Assembly: GCA_013041835.1 (NCBI GenBank)
Contig: JABDRH010000568.1
Span: forward strand, 1 to 8,825
Source of the DNA: Desulfatitalea sp.
GTDB taxonomy: Bacteria; Desulfobacterota; Desulfobacteria; Desulfobacterales; Desulfosarcinaceae
Length of the DNA stretch: 8,825 nucleotides
Direction of reading: 5' to 3'
The first letter of the stretch is position 1. Each line of letters starts with the position of its first letter. The notes beneath the pieces are model-generated. The model had not been told where the DNA came from, made no database searches, and saw only the letters and a list, made by a program, of their open reading frames with translations. The translations under genes and the position numbers were made by a program. Shown here in pieces: positions 7,765 to 8,825 of the stretch.

Positions 7765-7924
7765 GGGATGAGGAAGAAACAAATGCACCGATTTTGCGCA
7801 GGATTTGGATTCGTTTTCAAGGCGCCTCGATGGGTGCATACAAATTGTATGTGCCCATCAAGGCAACGCCGAAAGCGGATTCGAAGACAAGCACAATCGG
7901 TGCATTTGTTTCTTCCTCATCCCT
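7764..7924. repeat. 161-bp foldback element with perfect 30-bp inverted ends (MITE-like or regulatory hairpin)
   Basis: Bases 7764-7793 (AGGGATGAGGAAGAAACAAA onward) are the exact reverse complement of 7895-7924. A second stem on the same centre (7844) pairs 7831-7843 with 7845-7857; as RNA this is 13 bp including two G-U pairs, and it extends outward with about seven of ten further positions. The arms between match at only about 14 of 37 positions, so the shape is outer stem, large internal loop, inner stem. GGATTCG also occurs as a direct repeat at 7807-7813 and 7877-7883. TGA lies directly on both sides of the 159-bp core (7762-7764 and 7924-7926), which could be a 3-bp target duplication; the left copy is the adaptor's stop codon. 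No U-tract follows, so it is not a classic terminator. It separates the adaptor from the ABC gene in an otherwise tight operon. A MITE-like insertion, a translation-control hairpin or an invertible segment are all possible. Confidence 0.85.
7771..7776 (+). promoter_or_regulatory. Shine-Dalgarno-like site inside the left arm of the foldback
   Basis: AGGAAG lies 6 nt before an ATG at 7783 that opens a 47-codon frame ending TGA at 7924-7926. In the folded RNA this site pairs with CTTCCT at 7912-7917 and would be hidden. No better ribosome site exists before the ABC start at 7937, so this may be a leader-peptide control site. It could equally be chance in a purine-rich arm. Confidence 0.3.
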
Positions 7925-7936
7925 GAGCATCATGGC

Positions 7937-8825
7937 ATGACTCCGCTTGAACCAAAAACCGTCCGTCGTGTACTGGAGCTGCGCAACGTGTGCAAGCAAT
8001 ACGGCAGTGAACCTGCCGTGCACGCCCTGGTTGATGTCGATCTGTGCCTGGACCGCGGCGACTGGCTTTCGATTACAGGCCCGTCCGGCGCCGGAAAATC
8101 TACCCTGCTCAATATCATCGGCTGCCTGGACAAACCCACGAACGGCAGCCTTTTCATCGATGGCCTCGATACCGCCACCTTGACCGACAAACAGCGTACC
8201 GGTTTGCGCAGTCAACGCATCGGGTTTGTATTTCAAGCCTTTCACCTGTTGCCTTACCGCACCGTGTTGGAAAATGTCATGCTGGCCGAGGTATACCGCA
8301 AACAACACCATGGCGGCCGGCGCGCCCGGGCTTTGGCGGCCATCAAAAGAGTCGGGCTCGGTCACAGAGCCGATTTTTTTCCTACCAAGCTGTCCGGCGG
8401 TGAAAAGCAAAGGGTGGCCATCGCCCGGGCCCTGGTTGGTGAGCCGAGCTTGTTGCTATGCGACGAACCCACGGGAAATCTGGATTCCAAATCTTCGGCC
8501 GCCATTCTCGATCTTTGCGAGCAGCTCAACCGGGACGGCCTCACGTTGGTGATCGTGACCCATGATGAGAATGTGGCCAACCGGGCCGCCCGACGAGTGC
8601 ACATCGTTGACGGCGCCTGCCTGGACATCACCCATTCAGGAAACGGCAAGACCCCGCCTTGTGCCGTTGAAGCCCACCAGAAGGGCACCCTGGTTTCCCG
8701 GTCCGGCATCACCTTGCGTGATCTGATAAATGAAGGCTTGGCCGGCATGTTCGCCAGGCCGGGACGGATGATGCTCACCGTGTTGGGTGTGGTCATCGGG
8801 CTGACCGCCTTGGTCGCAACGTTGG
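7937..8825 (+). CDS. MacB-like ABC exporter: ATPase domain fused to the start of an FtsX-type permease (3' end outside window)
   Basis: The frame from ATG 7937 stays open to the window end (296 codons), so the gene is 3'-partial. The ATPase domain has Walker A GPSGAGKST (48-56, Lys54), Q-loop Gln100 in FVFQAFHLLP, signature LSGGEKQR (152-159), Walker B LLLCDEPTGNLD (172-183, Asp176/Glu177) and switch His209 in VTHD, so all catalytic elements are intact. It belongs to the MacB/LolD type. After a linker (about 225-255), LRDLINEGLAGMFARPGR (260-277) and the hydrophobic MMLTVLGVVIGLTALVATL (278-296) form the cytoplasmic helix and first transmembrane helix of a MacB/FtsX permease. This makes it a fused half-transporter that would dimerise. 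The adaptor just upstream is the natural partner; substrate class (peptide, lipid, antibiotic) is unknown. The start has only a weak GAG at 7925-7927, and the frame is open upstream to 7772, with a poor TTG at 7805 as the only other start. Translation coupling to the foldback region is possible. Confidence 0.93.
   Translation, partial: MTPLEPKTVRRVLELRNVCKQYGSEPAVHALVDVDLCLDRGDWLSITGPSGAGKSTLLNIIGCLDKPTNGSLFIDGLDTATLTDKQRTGLRSQRIGFVFQAFHLLPYRTVLENVMLAEVYRKQHHGGRRARALAAIKRVGLGHRADFFPTKLSGGEKQRVAIARALVGEPSLLLCDEPTGNLDSKSSAAILDLCEQLNRDGLTLVIVTHDENVANRAARRVHIVDGACLDITHSGNGKTPPCAVEAHQKGTLVSRSGITLRDLINEGLAGMFARPGRMMLTVLGVVIGLTALVATL

Noticed and set aside
6247..7839. 530-codon open frame on the minus strand
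   Set aside because: It is fully antisense to the adaptor, which has a clear domain order. Its translation is rich in His, Gly, Arg and Gln with no recognisable motif, as expected from the complement of a GC-rich coding sequence.
7764..7924. Rho-independent terminator between adaptor and ABC gene
   Set aside because: The stem is far longer than usual, is not GC-rich at its base, and is followed by CCCTGAGC rather than a U-run.
7817..8410. 197-codon minus-strand frame across the foldback and ABC gene
   Set aside because: It is opposite the Walker A, Q-loop and signature motifs of an intact ABC ATPase, and its own sequence has no recognisable domain.
7947..8552. Plus-strand frames at 7947-8183, 8044-8403 and 8226-8552
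   Set aside because: They are out-of-frame shadows. The true frame starts at 7937 and runs through the window end with all ABC motifs in order.
1..8825. CRISPR array, tRNA or rRNA genes
   Set aside because: I saw no regularly spaced short repeats and no tRNA-like or rRNA-like sequence; nearly all of the window is coding.

Overview
The window reads as a cell-envelope efflux region of a Gram-negative bacterium. Every gene is on the + strand, and all point to an outer membrane and periplasm: two RND pump subunits, two probable lipoproteins, a periplasmic adaptor and a MacB-like ABC transporter. Base composition looks moderately GC-rich by eye. The lineage cannot be fixed from the sequence. The gene style suggests a (delta)proteobacterial or similar environmental organism, but that is inference only.

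Region 1 (1-4963) is an RND efflux operon. It opens with the C-terminal 419 residues of an HME-type (CusA/CzcA-like) RND subunit whose 5' part lies outside the window. Next is a 158-residue lipoprotein that looks like a stripped-down RND periplasmic adaptor: signal peptide plus membrane-proximal domain, with no hairpin or lipoyl domain. A complete second HME-type RND subunit follows. Gaps are 33 and 44 nt, each gene has a strong Shine-Dalgarno, and no terminator is visible, so these genes are probably cotranscribed. The two RND proteins are clear but old paralogs. The first has lost residues that the second keeps in the C-terminal transmembrane half, which suggests a heteromeric pump or a specialised partner.

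Region 2 (4964-5133) is a 170-bp intergenic stretch with a candidate sigma70-type promoter and a weak inverted repeat in the probable 5' UTR.

Region 3 (5134-8825) is a second transport cassette: a secreted or lipidated protein of unrecognised function, a membrane-anchored adaptor with a peptidoglycan-binding domain and a long Ala-rich coiled coil, and the first 296 codons of a MacB-like protein (ABC ATPase fused to the start of an FtsX-type permease). From memory, the set of Cys-containing lipoprotein, peptidoglycan-binding adaptor and ABC/FtsX exporter resembles cassettes common in actinobacteria, so its presence beside RND pumps is notable.

The most unusual non-coding feature is at 7764-7924, between the adaptor and the ABC gene. 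It is a 161-bp foldback with perfect 30-bp inverted ends and a separate inner stem on the same centre, flanked by TGA direct repeats, one of which is the adaptor stop codon. It carries a 47-codon ORF with a good Shine-Dalgarno that ends just before the ABC start, which itself lacks a good ribosome binding site. It may be a MITE-like insertion, a translational attenuator, or both.
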